A DNA stretch of 64,000 nt, from contig JADJVB010000013.1 in NCBI GenBank assembly GCA_016710745.1, positions 496,001 through 560,000 on the forward strand. Direction: 5' to 3'. Within the stretch, counting starts at the first letter, position 1. Each line of letters starts with the position of its first letter. Positions 1-8,049 of the stretch are shown one piece after another. The stretch is from Chitinophagaceae bacterium (GTDB lineage: Bacteria; Bacteroidota; Bacteroidia; Chitinophagales; Chitinophagaceae). The translations under genes were made by a program, and so were the position numbers. Under the pieces are notes generated by a model, which had not been told where the DNA came from, searched no databases, and saw only the letters and a list, made by a program, of their open reading frames with translations.

Positions 1-840
1 TTCGTTACCGTACATATCTTTTTTGACCATTACCGTTTGGTAATGATCTCTAAATAAAGCGGCTGTTTGCTTCGCATGATCCTCATGGGTTTCCAGGTAT
101 ATTTTTCCGTTTGGCAACAAATGGTCTTTTGCAAACAGGGCGATCTTCTCGTAAAAAATTAAAGGCGATTGATTGGGTACAAACAACGCCAGGTGAGGTT
201 CAAAATCGGTAACATGTCTGGCCAGTTTGCTTTTTTCTTTTATTGGTATATAGGGCGGGTTGCTGATGATGACATCATACAGCGGCAGCGTGGCCCATGC
301 TTTTTCATCCAAAAAATCGACCTGTTTAAATTGAATATGGGCATTATGCAGTTTGGCATTCTCTCTCGCTAACGCAAGTGCCTGTGTGCTTATATCTATA
401 CCGGTAACGATCGAAGCAGGCAGGTTTTTCTTGATGGCGATGGGTATGCAGCCGCTGCCGGTGCCAATATCCAGTATGGCCGGATCGGTCAATTTTGATT
501 TTCGGTCTTTGATCAACTGTTCAACCAGTTCCTCTGTTTCGGGCCTCGGTATCAACACCTGGCTGTTCACTTTTAATTTCATATGGTAAAACCAGGCTTC
601 CCCCAAAACGTATTGCACGGGTTTGTGCAACAATAATTCCTGCAGCGTTTTTTGTATCCGTTTGTTGGCTGCAACGGTTATTTCTTTCGAAGGGTTTTTT
701 AAAATATCAGTTCGTTTCAGCGAGACCGTTTTTTCAAATACCCAGTCGGTAATGGCGGTGGCTTCGCTAAGACTGTAAATTTTTTGCAATTGCACTAAAA
801 AGTTGCGATATAGTTCCTTGATGTTCACGAGCGCAAACAT
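1..840 (-). CDS. prmC: Peptide chain release factor N5-glutamine methyltransferase PrmC (C-terminus cut by window edge)
   Basis: The minus strand reads open from an ATG at 840 to the first base of the window, giving 280 residues with no stop, so only the last few residues are missing. PrmC methylates the glutamine of the GGQ motif in release factors RF1 and RF2, using S-adenosylmethionine, in the cytoplasm. The frame shows an N-terminal helical region, then the SAM-binding motif DIGTGSGCIPIAI near residues 145-160 and the diagnostic NPPY motif followed by IPIKEK. Both motifs are typical of PrmC/HemK. It is divergent from ribD with a 114-base gap. Family assignment is firm because NPPY follows at the expected distance from the SAM motif. 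Confidence 0.93.
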   Translation of the reverse strand, partial: MFALVNIKELYRNFLVQLQKIYSLSEATAITDWVFEKTVSLKRTDILKNPSKEITVAANKRIQKTLQELLLHKPVQYVLGEAWFYHMKLKVNSQVLIPRPETEELVEQLIKDRKSKLTDPAILDIGTGSGCIPIAIKKNLPASIVTGIDISTQALALARENAKLHNAHIQFKQVDFLDEKAWATLPLYDVIISNPPYIPIKEKSKLARHVTDFEPHLALFVPNQSPLIFYEKIALFAKDHLLPNGKIYLETHEDHAKQTAALFRDHYQTVMVKKDMYGNE

Positions 841-921
841 ACTGATTCGGCTGGTGATATGATAAAATAACTGTTTAAACGCAACCGGCGATATAGTGCC
901 CGCCGTTAATTTATTGATACG

Positions 922-929
922 TATTTTTG
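922..929 (+). promoter_or_regulatory. Putative -7 promoter box (TATTTTTG) upstream of ribD
   Basis: The octamer fits the Bacteroidota -7 consensus TAnnTTTG exactly and lies 25 bases before the ATG at 955. That places the likely transcript start near 936, downstream of the alternative TTG start at 934, which favours the ATG. No clear -33 TTTG partner is seen. Confidence 0.4.
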
Positions 930-954
930 CGACTTGATTAGTCACGTACTATAT

Positions 955-1742
955 ATGCATCGTTGCCTTCAACTGGCTTCTTTGGGAGCGGGCCGGGTGG
1001 CTCCCAATCCCATGGTAGGTGCAGTGTTGGTACATAAAAACCGGATAATCGGGGAGGGGTACCACCAGCAATTTGGTAAACCGCATGCTGAAGTAAATTG
1101 TATCCACAGCGTAAAGGAAACAGACAGGGATTTGATATCAACAAGTACCTTATACGTTTCTTTAGAGCCCTGTGCCCACTTTGGTAAAACGCCGCCCTGT
1201 GCCGACCTGATCATAAAAAATAAGATTCCGAATGTGGTTATCGGGTGCCGCGACAGCTTTGCCGCCGTTAATGGAAAAGGAATTGAAAGACTGGGGGCTG
1301 CGGGTATTGAAGTTACTGTTGGGATTCTGGAACCTTGAGGTTGGTGATCGACAAAGAACTGAAATTGCCTGCCCATTTGAAATTATTTGATGGCAGCGCC
1401 AAGACGGTTATATTTAATCGGTTAAAACAGGCTGTTTCAGCAAATATCAGCTATCAGCAATTGAATAGAGAAGAACCGGTTCCTGATCAGGTTTTAACTG
1501 CATTGCACGCCATGTCAATTCAATCGGTAATGGTGGAGGGTGGTTCAAAACTCCTGCAGTCTTTTATTGCTGCCGGTTTATGGGATGAAGCCAGGGTGAT
1601 TGTAAATGAACAATTGACTATGGGCGAAGGATTAAAAGCCCCGGAATTGAAAAACAAGATCCTGATCAGCAGGCAGAAAGATAAAACGGATCTTATCACT
1701 TTTTATAAAAGAGATGAGGCGGTAAAAGCAAACGATCAATGA
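955..1742 (+). pseudogene. ribD: Riboflavin biosynthesis protein RibD, internally deleted and frame-shifted
   Basis: RibD is a two-domain enzyme: an N-terminal pyrimidine deaminase and a C-terminal reductase. The first reading frame (ATG at 955, stop at 1338) holds the whole deaminase core: HAE near residues 44-46 and the zinc motif SLEPCAHFGKTPPC. It ends shortly after GKGIERL...VGILEP. The second frame (1335-1742) begins abruptly at RLVIDKELKLPAHLKLFDG and holds the end of the reductase, including MVEGG. Known RibD proteins are about 350-370 residues; the two parts sum to about 262. The missing block of roughly 90 codons is the start of the reductase, including the conserved KWAQTxDG and VGxxT..D segments, and the frame changes at the junction (about 1336-1344). 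The deaminase could still be made alone. A true deletion and a misassembly cannot be told apart here. Confidence 0.85.
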
Positions 1743-2347
1743 CGGAGCCCTATTTTTATACAACGATTGAGAAACCCTCCACAGCCGAATTCAAGGATCG
1801 TGGCAGCAAATTCCTTGCCTATGCTTTTCCGATCAGTTCGGCCGAAGATTTTAAGCAGGAGATCCAGGTTCTCAAAAAGGAACATCCAAAAGCGGTGCAT
1901 TTTTGTTTTGCTTACCGCATCGGAACGGATGGAAATAATTTCCGTTCCTCGGATGACGGCGAACCATCCGGCTCGGCCGGTAAACCCATACTCGGGCAGT
2001 TAGACAGCAAAGGAATAACCAATGTGGCGGTGGTTGTTGTGCGGTATTGGGGCGGTACGTTGTTGGGTGTGCCGGGATTGATCAATGCCTATAAAACGGC
2101 AACAGCACTGGCTTTGCAAATAACACCTATTGTTGAAAAACAAATTGAAGTTGATTATTCATTAGAGTTTGATTATACCAGAATGAATGAAGTGATGATG
2201 ATCCTTAAGCAGTTTAATTGTGCCATTCACAGCAACGAAATGCAGCTGTTCTGCCATATTAAAACAGGAGTTCCCAAAAACCGCCTGGATGATGTGTTGA
2301 ACCGCCTGAACGACCTGCAAACGGTTTCCGTAAAAAAAATCGGTTAA
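1739..2347 (+). CDS. YigZ/IMPACT family protein
   Basis: A 202-residue protein of the YigZ/IMPACT (UPF0029) family. The N-terminal domain carries the family signature: DRGSKFLAYAFP at 20-31, HPKAVHFCFAYRIG, and SSDDGEPSGSAGKPIL followed by VVVVRYWGGTLLGVPGL near 100. The C-terminal part matches the DUF1949 ferredoxin-like domain. Eukaryotic IMPACT proteins bind the Gcn1/Gcn2 translation-control system; the bacterial role is not settled. The ATG overlaps the last four bases of the ribD remnant (ATGA), so it is probably co-transcribed with ribD. Confidence 0.92.
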   Translation: MTEPYFYTTIEKPSTAEFKDRGSKFLAYAFPISSAEDFKQEIQVLKKEHPKAVHFCFAYRIGTDGNNFRSSDDGEPSGSAGKPILGQLDSKGITNVAVVVVRYWGGTLLGVPGLINAYKTATALALQITPIVEKQIEVDYSLEFDYTRMNEVMMILKQFNCAIHSNEMQLFCHIKTGVPKNRLDDVLNRLNDLQTVSVKKIG

Positions 2348-2383
2348 TAAAAATGGATTTTGTATTTTTCTGAAAACAACACT

Positions 2384-2725
2384 ATGGCAGCCGAAAAAAA
2401 ATATAAAAGTTTCTGGAGTTTCTATCCCTATTATTTAACCGAGCACGGCGACTTAACCAACCGTACCCTGCATTTTATCGGTACGGCGGGTTTACTGGTA
2501 ATCCTGGTCGTAGCCATTATTTTACAAAAATGGTGGATGTTGGCGCTGATCCCGGTTTGTGGTTATGGTTTCGCCTGGGTAGGTCATTTCTTTATTGAGA
2601 AAAATAAACCGGCCACCTTTACCTATCCGTTGTGGAGTTTGGGCAGCGACTTTGTAATGTTCTGGCATATGCTTACCGGGCAGATCGGTAAAAAACTGGA
2701 AGAAGCTAAAAAGATAATTCACTAA
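2384..2725 (+). CDS. DUF962 (Mpo1-like) membrane protein
   Basis: A 113-residue protein from the ATG at 2384; an upstream TTG at 2360 would add eight unconserved residues and is not preferred. The sequence FWSFYPYYLTEHGDLTNR, then RTLHFIGTAG with hydrophobic segments at about 30-50 and 55-70, and the later VGHFFIEKNKPATF and PLWSLGSDFVMFWHML, are the hallmarks of DUF962. Yeast Mpo1, a member, is an iron-dependent dioxygenase of 2-hydroxy fatty acids in sphingoid-base breakdown. The conserved histidines (HGD, LHFIG, GHFF, FWHM) are kept. Activity in this organism is inference. Confidence 0.85.
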   Translation: MAAEKKYKSFWSFYPYYLTEHGDLTNRTLHFIGTAGLLVILVVAIILQKWWMLALIPVCGYGFAWVGHFFIEKNKPATFTYPLWSLGSDFVMFWHMLTGQIGKKLEEAKKIIH

Positions 2726-2726
2726 A

Positions 2727-3059
2727 ATGAATATAGAATCCATACGTGAATATGTTTTGCAAAAGCCTTCTGTTACAGAAGGTTTTCCGTTTGATGAAGA
2801 GAGTTTGGTATTCAAGGTGAATAGCCGGATTTTTATGATTGCCAGTCTGGATGAATCGCCGTTGCGCTTTAATGTAAAATGCGATCCGGAACGGGCCATT
2901 GAATTAAGAGATGATTATCCCGATACGGTACTGCCCGGTTATCATATGAATAAACAGCATTGGAATACGATCGTTGTGGATGGGCGGTTAACAGCGAAAC
3001 AATTGAAGGAGATGATTGATGATTCCTATGATTTGATTGTTAAATCGAAAAAGAAATAA
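2727..3059 (+). CDS. MmcQ/YjbR family protein
   Basis: A 110-residue protein starting one base after the preceding stop, so part of the same transcript. The family is recognised by PSVTEGFPFDEESLVFKV near the start, FNVKCDPERAIELRDDY in the middle, and YHMNKQHWNTI with a C-terminal basic tail. This CyaY-like fold (MmcQ/YjbR) has been described as a DNA-binding-like domain without a defined pathway role. It ends exactly where the converging gene at 3060 ends, with no terminator between them. Confidence 0.88.
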   Translation: MNIESIREYVLQKPSVTEGFPFDEESLVFKVNSRIFMIASLDESPLRFNVKCDPERAIELRDDYPDTVLPGYHMNKQHWNTIVVDGRLTAKQLKEMIDDSYDLIVKSKKK

Positions 3060-3677
3060 TTATTTGGCTCCGTATTTCCAATTTCTGCCTTTTCCTTCTG
3101 CCATCCACTCCAGTGCTGTTGCCATTCGTTTATTCCTGGTTTCATCAGACTTTGCATCGGTGATCCACATCAGGTATTCTTTTTTGTGTGAGTAAGCAAA
3201 ATTTTCAAATACCTGTTTGGCTTTTTTATTTTTCGAAAGGGCTTTGGTAAAATATTCGGGCACCACTAACTCTTTATTGACGGGTGATTTTGTTTTTGAA
3301 GGAAGTTTGATGCCTTTATCGGTGAGCATCATCGCTTCTTTAATATAGCCGGTAATTTTTTTATCCGAAGGCAGGTCTTTTAGGGAGGTGATCCTTCCCA
3401 AATGGCCCATAGCCGTTTCCGCTTTGGCATTTTCAACCAACAGGGGATCTTTCATTAAAGGAGCTTTCCAGAAACTCATTACGGCATGTTGTTTAAAAGC
3501 CGCCATATGGCACATCATTTCGCCCTTATAATCAAAAAACGGCATGCCCCATTTTAGTTTTTCTTCTGCATCCGGACAGGCTTTATGTACCAATGCACGA
3601 ATATGGTTGAGGATGGGTTTCGCAAATCCGGCACTTTTGGCAATATAGGTATCTGTATCCTTGTGTTTTTTTATCAT
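3060..3677 (-). CDS. YdeI/OmpD-associated family protein with DUF1801 domain
   Basis: A 205-residue cytoplasmic protein. Residues about 15-115 match DUF1801: ILNHIRALVHKACPDAEEKLKWGMPFF and MCHMAAFKQHAVMSFW. The C-terminal part (about 135-205) matches the YdeI/OmpD-associated segment: VPEYFTKALSKNKKAKQVFENF, SHKKEYLMWI, and a KR-rich end. The molecular function is unknown. It converges on the MmcQ-like gene with the stop codons directly adjacent. Confidence 0.85.
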   Translation of the reverse strand: MIKKHKDTDTYIAKSAGFAKPILNHIRALVHKACPDAEEKLKWGMPFFDYKGEMMCHMAAFKQHAVMSFWKAPLMKDPLLVENAKAETAMGHLGRITSLKDLPSDKKITGYIKEAMMLTDKGIKLPSKTKSPVNKELVVPEYFTKALSKNKKAKQVFENFAYSHKKEYLMWITDAKSDETRNKRMATALEWMAEGKGRNWKYGAK

Positions 3678-3687
3678 GATAAAAAAA

Positions 3688-4080
3688 TTAAAAACTTACC
3701 AAATACCATTTATTGTCCTTCCTCGCCATCATCAGGGACTCTGGTTTTTTCCCATCCGGACCGAACAAAATATCTACTTTGGCGAAATTATCTTTGATCA
3801 GCGGGTCGCCGATAATTTTTCCGGTAGAAAAATAGGCAGCGAAATTTTCCTGGCTTATTTTATCGGCGTCGGCGATCGCACAAACCCGTTTACTGTCGCC
3901 ATCGGTATCGATGTTGGGATCGCATATTTGTTTGAGCGGTTCATAATTGCCCGACGAAGCTGCGTTGAAGATTATTTTCGCAACAGCGGTGGGCGAAGAT
4001 TGGTCCAGGCTGTCGTGTTGCGCATAGCCGGTAGCCTGCATAGCAGCAAAAAAAATCAGGGAGCATAGCCATTTTTTCAT
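3688..4080 (-). CDS. Exported protein of unknown function (NTF2-like/DUF4878-like)
   Basis: A 130-residue protein with a clear signal peptide (MKKWLCSLIFFAAMQATGYAQ) and predicted cleavage after YAQ. The mature part begins SPTAVAKIIFNAASSGNYEPLKQICDP, a pattern seen in NTF2-like lipid- or ligand-binding domains that start with a helix and a loss-of-function-tolerant pocket. It ends ARKDNKWYLVSF, typical of the last strand of such domains. I do not recognise a specific function. It is read in the same direction as the neighbouring methyltransferase, 14 bases downstream of it. Confidence 0.75.
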   Translation of the reverse strand: MKKWLCSLIFFAAMQATGYAQHDSLDQSSPTAVAKIIFNAASSGNYEPLKQICDPNIDTDGDSKRVCAIADADKISQENFAAYFSTGKIIGDPLIKDNFAKVDILFGPDGKKPESLMMARKDNKWYLVSF

Positions 4081-4094
4081 GACCTAAATGTAGT

Positions 4095-4844
4095 TTACTT
4101 GTTCTTTTTCGCCAAAACCATCCAATCCCAGGGAAAAGGTTCTGCCAGCCATTTGGGTGGTTTGTGAAATTCAGTCTTCCAGTCGTAGTTTATTTTTTTG
4201 ATCAACTTAACATCAAATCCTTCAAGTGTAAGCAGCAACTGTAATTCTTCGTTTAAGTAATGCTTGGTAGGCACATCGTCGAGATCCGTTACACCCTGCC
4301 TGATGTTGCCAGCCTGTTGAATGGCTTTTTTGGGTGTTGGTATTTCGTTGTTTTCTGCATCATCCACATTCCAGCGGTCGGCAATAATATGGCTGTATAA
4401 TTTAGATTCCAGCGAAGGAACAACCAGCACCAGTTCTCCTCCGACAGGTAAACAAAGCGAAAGTGACTGGAAGAAATTAATTCTTTTTTCACGCGAATCA
4501 GTGAGTATGGCATTGATGCAGATGGCACTGTCGCAGGGGGTAACCGTAAGTTCATCGGCCGAAAAATCCATTCGTTGATATTCCACATTGTCGTATTCGG
4601 GAAATGTATTTTTGGCAATTTCCAGATTTTTTGCCGAGATATCTGCAGCGATCACCTGTTTGAATTTTGGGGCCAATACCGGTAGCCATTTGCCAATGGC
4701 ACAGCCGATATCGATCACCGTTTTATCAGGCGAAGCCATTTCTTCAATAGCTGCCACAATGCTTCCTGATGTATCATTTTGCAGTACATCAAATATTTCG
4801 GTGTTGTATTTGGGGGCAATGGTTTCCCAGTATTTTCTATCCAT
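4095..4844 (-). CDS. Class I SAM-dependent methyltransferase
   Basis: A 249-residue protein from the ATG at 4844; a TTG at 4865 would add seven residues, but the family usually begins at DRKYWETIAPKYN. Motif I is VIDIGCAIGKWLPVLAPKF at about 44-62, followed by an acidic end of strand 2 (VIAADIS). A DxAICINAIL segment corresponds to motif II. The C-terminal half has a conserved YLNEELQLLLTLEGF. It transfers a methyl group to an unknown substrate. The gene lies between an exported protein and the gcdH-hbd terminator and appears unrelated to either. Confidence 0.85.
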   Translation of the reverse strand: MDRKYWETIAPKYNTEIFDVLQNDTSGSIVAAIEEMASPDKTVIDIGCAIGKWLPVLAPKFKQVIAADISAKNLEIAKNTFPEYDNVEYQRMDFSADELTVTPCDSAICINAILTDSREKRINFFQSLSLCLPVGGELVLVVPSLESKLYSHIIADRWNVDDAENNEIPTPKKAIQQAGNIRQGVTDLDDVPTKHYLNEELQLLLTLEGFDVKLIKKINYDWKTEFHKPPKWLAEPFPWDWMVLAKKNK

Positions 4845-4901
4845 AGTTACAGGTTTAAATCCCAAAAAATAGTTTCTGAAAACAAAAGTTACGAAAATAA
4901 A

Positions 4902-4930
4902 AACAGCTTTTCTAAAATAGAAAAGCTGTT
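4902..4930 (-). terminator. Rho-independent terminator of the gcdH-hbd operon
   Basis: A perfect 13-base inverted repeat (AACAGCTTTTCTA and its complement) separated by three bases lies 22 bases after the hbd stop on the minus strand. It is followed by TTTTTATTTT in that direction, so it reads as a terminator for the two-gene operon. Confidence 0.8.
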
Positions 4931-4952
4931 CTGAATATTGAAAAGCATGGTC

Positions 4953-5891
4953 CTACCTGAAACTTTCACTCACCACCAATTCCTTATTCCCGGCGGTGTA
5001 CACATAAAACCCTTCGCCACTCTTTGCTCCAAGCCTGCCGGCCAATACCATATTCGCCAATAAAGGACAGGGGGCATATTTCGGATTTCCAAAACCATCC
5101 TGCAATACTTTCAAAATACTCAGGCAAACATCGAGGCCAATAAAATCGGCCAGTTGTAAAGGCCCCATGGGATGGGCCATGCCCAGTTTCATTACGGTAT
5201 CAATTTCTTCTACGCCGGCAACGCCTTCATATAAACTGTAAACAGCTTCGTTGATCATGGGCATCAAAATGCGGTTGGCAATAAAACCGGGATAATCATT
5301 TACCGTGCAGGGTATTTTGCCAAGTTGCCTGCTTAATTCAACGATGGTTTCTGTAACTTCTTTTTTGGTGGCATAGCCGTTTATTATTTCTACGAGTTTC
5401 ATTACAGGCACCGGGTTCATAAAATGCATGCCAATTACCAGTTCGGGCCTTTGTGTTATCGCTGCAATTTTTGTGATCGATATCGAGGAGGTATTGGTTG
5501 CCAGTATGCAACCGGCCGGTGCATGCTTATCCATCTGCTCAAAGATCGACAATTTAAGATCTACATTTTCAGTAGCCGCTTCCACTACCAGGTTAGCATC
5601 TTTTACGCCTTCGGCAATGATGGATGACACACTGATATTGGCCAGTGTTGATTTTTTTTGTTCTTCGGTGATGGCGCCTTTGGCCACTTGCCTGTCGAGG
5701 TTTTTATTAATGGTATCCAATGCCCTTTGCAACTGCGAAGGATTTACATCTACCAGGCTCACCTGGAAACCCGACTGGGCAAATACATGGGCGATTCCAT
5801 TACCCATGGTGCCGGCACCGATTACGGATATCCGGCCCCCTCCGCCCCCGTCCACAGGATTCTGTGAAAAGGGGGAACTTTGGTTACTCAT
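4953..5891 (-). CDS. hbd: 3-hydroxybutyryl-CoA dehydrogenase
   Basis: A 312-residue NAD-dependent 3-hydroxyacyl-CoA dehydrogenase. It oxidises 3-hydroxybutyryl-CoA to acetoacetyl-CoA. The Rossmann motif ISVIGAGTMGNGIAHVFAQ begins near residue 21; the catalytic region IGMHFMNPVPVMKLVEII and the C-terminal GFIANRILMPMINEAV and ADFIGLDVCLSIL are typical. The N-terminus is unusual: residues about 4-20 (including DGGGGGR) are encoded by a GC-rich palindromic element that has entered the 5' coding end. A GTG at residue 13 is an alternative start but would still be inside that element. It lies 64 bases after gcdH on the same strand, and the two form a lysine/tryptophan-type degradation pair. Confidence 0.92.
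   Translation of the reverse strand: MSNQSSPFSQNPVDGGGGGRISVIGAGTMGNGIAHVFAQSGFQVSLVDVNPSQLQRALDTINKNLDRQVAKGAITEEQKKSTLANISVSSIIAEGVKDANLVVEAATENVDLKLSIFEQMDKHAPAGCILATNTSSISITKIAAITQRPELVIGMHFMNPVPVMKLVEIINGYATKKEVTETIVELSRQLGKIPCTVNDYPGFIANRILMPMINEAVYSLYEGVAGVEEIDTVMKLGMAHPMGPLQLADFIGLDVCLSILKVLQDGFGNPKYAPCPLLANMVLAGRLGAKSGEGFYVYTAGNKELVVSESFR
5836..5880. repeat. GC-rich palindromic element in the 5' end of hbd
   Basis: The element starts CCCCCTCCGCCCCC and ends AAAAGGGGGAACTT. Copies with the same flanks lie at 42029-42055 and, in a variant form, at 21437-21512. This copy carries an extra insertion, itself a small palindrome (CACAG...CTGTG). Read on the minus strand it codes for the glycine run at the N-terminus of Hbd. 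It resembles a small mobile palindrome rather than a coding element. Confidence 0.7.
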
Positions 5892-5955
5892 AATTTTAGA
5901 TTTATATTATTTATCAAAAGCTTTTTAAGCCCCACCTTTGGACGGGTTGGAGAGG

Positions 5956-7140
5956 CTACTTAAAGGCATTCAACCCCGTAACATCCATGCCGGTTATCAG
6001 CAAGTGAATATCATGCGTTCCTTCATACGTGATCACACTTTCCAGGTTCATCATATGGCGCATTACCGAATATTCGCCTGTAATGCCCATACCGCCCAGC
6101 ATTTGGCGGGCATCGCGGCAAATATTGGTTGCCACTTCGCAGGCATTTCTTTTAGCCATACTTACCTGTTGCGGTGTAACTTTCCCCTCGTTCATTAAAA
6201 CACCCAATCGCCAGTTCAATAACTGGGCCTTGGTAATTTCGGTAATCATCTCGGCCAGTTTTTTTTGTTGTAGTTGAAAACCACCGATCGGTTTTCCAAA
6301 CTGAATTCTTTCCTTGCTGTATTGTAATGCCGTATCGTAGCAATCCATAGCGGCACCAATAGCGCCCCAGGCGATACCGTAACGGGCCTTGGTTAAACAA
6401 CCCAGCGGACCTTTCAGTCCCTTGATATTTGGAAACATATTTTCTTTGGGCACTTTTACATTGTCGAAAACCAGTTCACCGGTGGCACTGGCCCGAAGGC
6501 TCCATTTGCCATGCGTGGTGGGCGTACTGAAACCTTCCATGCCTCTTTCCAGGATCAGGCCCCTGATATCACCTGCCTCATCCTTTGCCCATACCACCGC
6601 AACCTGCGCAAAAGGTGCATTGCTGATCCACATTTTGGCGCCATTGAGTATCACATGATCACCGGCATCTTTTATATTACTCAGCATATTGCTGGGGTCG
6701 CTGCCATGATCGGGTTCGGTTAACCCAAAACAGCCGAGCCACTCGCCACTGGCCAGTTTAGGTAAATATTTATTACGCTGTTCTTCGCTGCCATATTGAT
6801 AAATAGGAAACATCACCAGGCTGCCCTGTACGCTGGCCGTTGAACGTACCCCGCTATCGCCACGCTCCAACTCCTGCATCATCAATCCATAACTGATATA
6901 ATCCAGTCCGCCACCGCCATACTGCTCGGGCACAGTGGGGCCAAAGCAACCCAAATCGCCCAATTGTTTTACGATCTGTTGCGGAAACTCGGCCCGTTGG
7001 GCATAGTCTTCAATAATGGGAGAAATTTCTTTTTTTACATAGTTGCGTACCGACTCCCGGATGAGTTTATGCTCATCAGTCAATAATTCATCTACATTAA
7101 AATAATCGGGTGGGTGAAAGTTATCTGTTTTCGCAGCCAT
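5956..7140 (-). CDS. gcdH: Glutaryl-CoA dehydrogenase
   Basis: A 394-residue acyl-CoA dehydrogenase-family flavoenzyme. It converts glutaryl-CoA to crotonyl-CoA and CO2 and passes electrons to ETF. The acyl-CoA dehydrogenase N, middle and C domains are complete. The C-terminal NLESVITYEGTHDIHLLITG contains the catalytic glutamate near residue 373, in the same context as human GCDH. The crotonase that would act between GcdH and Hbd is not in this window. Kynurenine genes lie 6 kb away and could supply glutaryl-CoA through 2-oxoadipate, but the enzymes linking them are not seen. Confidence 0.93.
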   Translation of the reverse strand: MAAKTDNFHPPDYFNVDELLTDEHKLIRESVRNYVKKEISPIIEDYAQRAEFPQQIVKQLGDLGCFGPTVPEQYGGGGLDYISYGLMMQELERGDSGVRSTASVQGSLVMFPIYQYGSEEQRNKYLPKLASGEWLGCFGLTEPDHGSDPSNMLSNIKDAGDHVILNGAKMWISNAPFAQVAVVWAKDEAGDIRGLILERGMEGFSTPTTHGKWSLRASATGELVFDNVKVPKENMFPNIKGLKGPLGCLTKARYGIAWGAIGAAMDCYDTALQYSKERIQFGKPIGGFQLQQKKLAEMITEITKAQLLNWRLGVLMNEGKVTPQQVSMAKRNACEVATNICRDARQMLGGMGITGEYSVMRHMMNLESVITYEGTHDIHLLITGMDVTGLNAFK

Positions 7141-7497
7141 ATTGTTTTAGACTCCTCTATCTCTCCGCCGCGGCAGAGGGATCCGGATAGCTACCGGGAG
7201 AGAAGATTATTTAGAAGATTAAGTAATATTTTTTTTTCCAACACTCGAATATCGATTTAGTTCAGTAATTATCGGGATACTGTTTATCATTATTCAGCCA
7301 GATCGATGCCATTTAGGCCCTCATCTATACCACAAATATAAATACACTCGTTCAGAAGATAATTATTTTGTTTTTTGCAGCCGAATACTTGAGCCGCCAA
7401 TAGTACTGACAGCCTCTGTTGGGGGGGATAAAAAATATTTTGCAATATGCAACATTGGCTGAATCGTCTTGTCTCTTAACTATAAAACACTGAACTT
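7141..7497. other. 357-base intergenic region between gcdH and the ECF sigma gene
   Basis: No gene was found. Near the gcdH end is a GC-rich palindrome (about 7155-7204; CTCTCC...GGAGAG with an inner ATCCGGAT) that resembles the element at 42186-42206. A minus-strand TATATTTG at 7333-7340 fits the -7 consensus and could drive gcdH from about 190 bases upstream. The sigma gene side has a T-poor, weak region without a clear box. Confidence 0.5.
7333..7340 (-). promoter_or_regulatory. Putative -7 box for gcdH-hbd
   Basis: The minus strand reads TATATTTG, a perfect match to TAnnTTTG. No good -33 partner is visible at the expected spacing, and the leader to gcdH would be long, so this is a candidate only. 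Confidence 0.35.
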
Positions 7498-8049
7498 TTG
7501 GAATTAGCTGTATTACCTCAAAAGGATGAATTGATAGAAAGATGCCTGCGTGGTGATACCAGGGGATATAGAGAACTGTATGACAGATATTCGAAAGCCA
7601 TGTATAATACCTGCCTTCGGATGTTGAGTAATGTGGCGGAGGCCGAAGACGTATTACAGGAAAGTTTTATTGAAGCGTTTAAGAACCTGAAACATTTTGA
7701 AAACAGGACCAGTTTTGGAGGGTGGCTGAAGCAAATTTGTATTAACCGATCCATAAATCAACTTAAAAAAAGAAAGATTGACCTGGTAGATATGAAGGGC
7801 GTTTGGGATCATGAACTGGCAGATGAACAACCCTCTGATGAAGTTGAAATAGCGCTTCAGATTGAGGCGGTAAAAAAGGCGATCATGAAACTGCCCGATG
7901 GATACCGTACCGTTTTGAATTTGTATCTGTTGGAGGGGTATGATCATGAAGAAATATCAGAGATACTGCAGGTAGCGGAATCGACCACCAGAACGCAGTA
8001 CATGCGGGCAAAACAAAAACTGCTTCAAATTTTAAATCAACGATCATGA
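7498..8049 (+). CDS. ECF-family RNA polymerase sigma factor
   Basis: A 183-residue sigma-70 family protein with region 2 (YRELYDRYSKAMYNTCLRMLSN...AEDVLQESFIEAFKNL) and region 4 (KLPDGYRTVLNLYLLEGYDHEEISEILQVAESTTRTQ). There is no in-frame ATG before conserved region 2 except one followed by a stop, so translation probably starts at a TTG (7498 or a nearby codon). The gene overlaps the next by four bases. Together with the following two genes it makes a sigma, membrane anti-sigma-like, and surface protein operon, a set often found in this phylum. Confidence 0.92.
   Translation: MELAVLPQKDELIERCLRGDTRGYRELYDRYSKAMYNTCLRMLSNVAEAEDVLQESFIEAFKNLKHFENRTSFGGWLKQICINRSINQLKKRKIDLVDMKGVWDHELADEQPSDEVEIALQIEAVKKAIMKLPDGYRTVLNLYLLEGYDHEEISEILQVAESTTRTQYMRAKQKLLQILNQRS

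Noticed and set aside
3661..4068. Plus-strand open frame of 135 codons over the exported-protein gene
   Set aside because: It lies opposite a gene with a clear signal peptide on the minus strand and shows no recognisable domain.
5428..5928. Long open frame on the plus strand opposite hbd
   Set aside because: It is the complement of a well conserved gene, has no family signature of its own, and its codons are the mirror of hbd.
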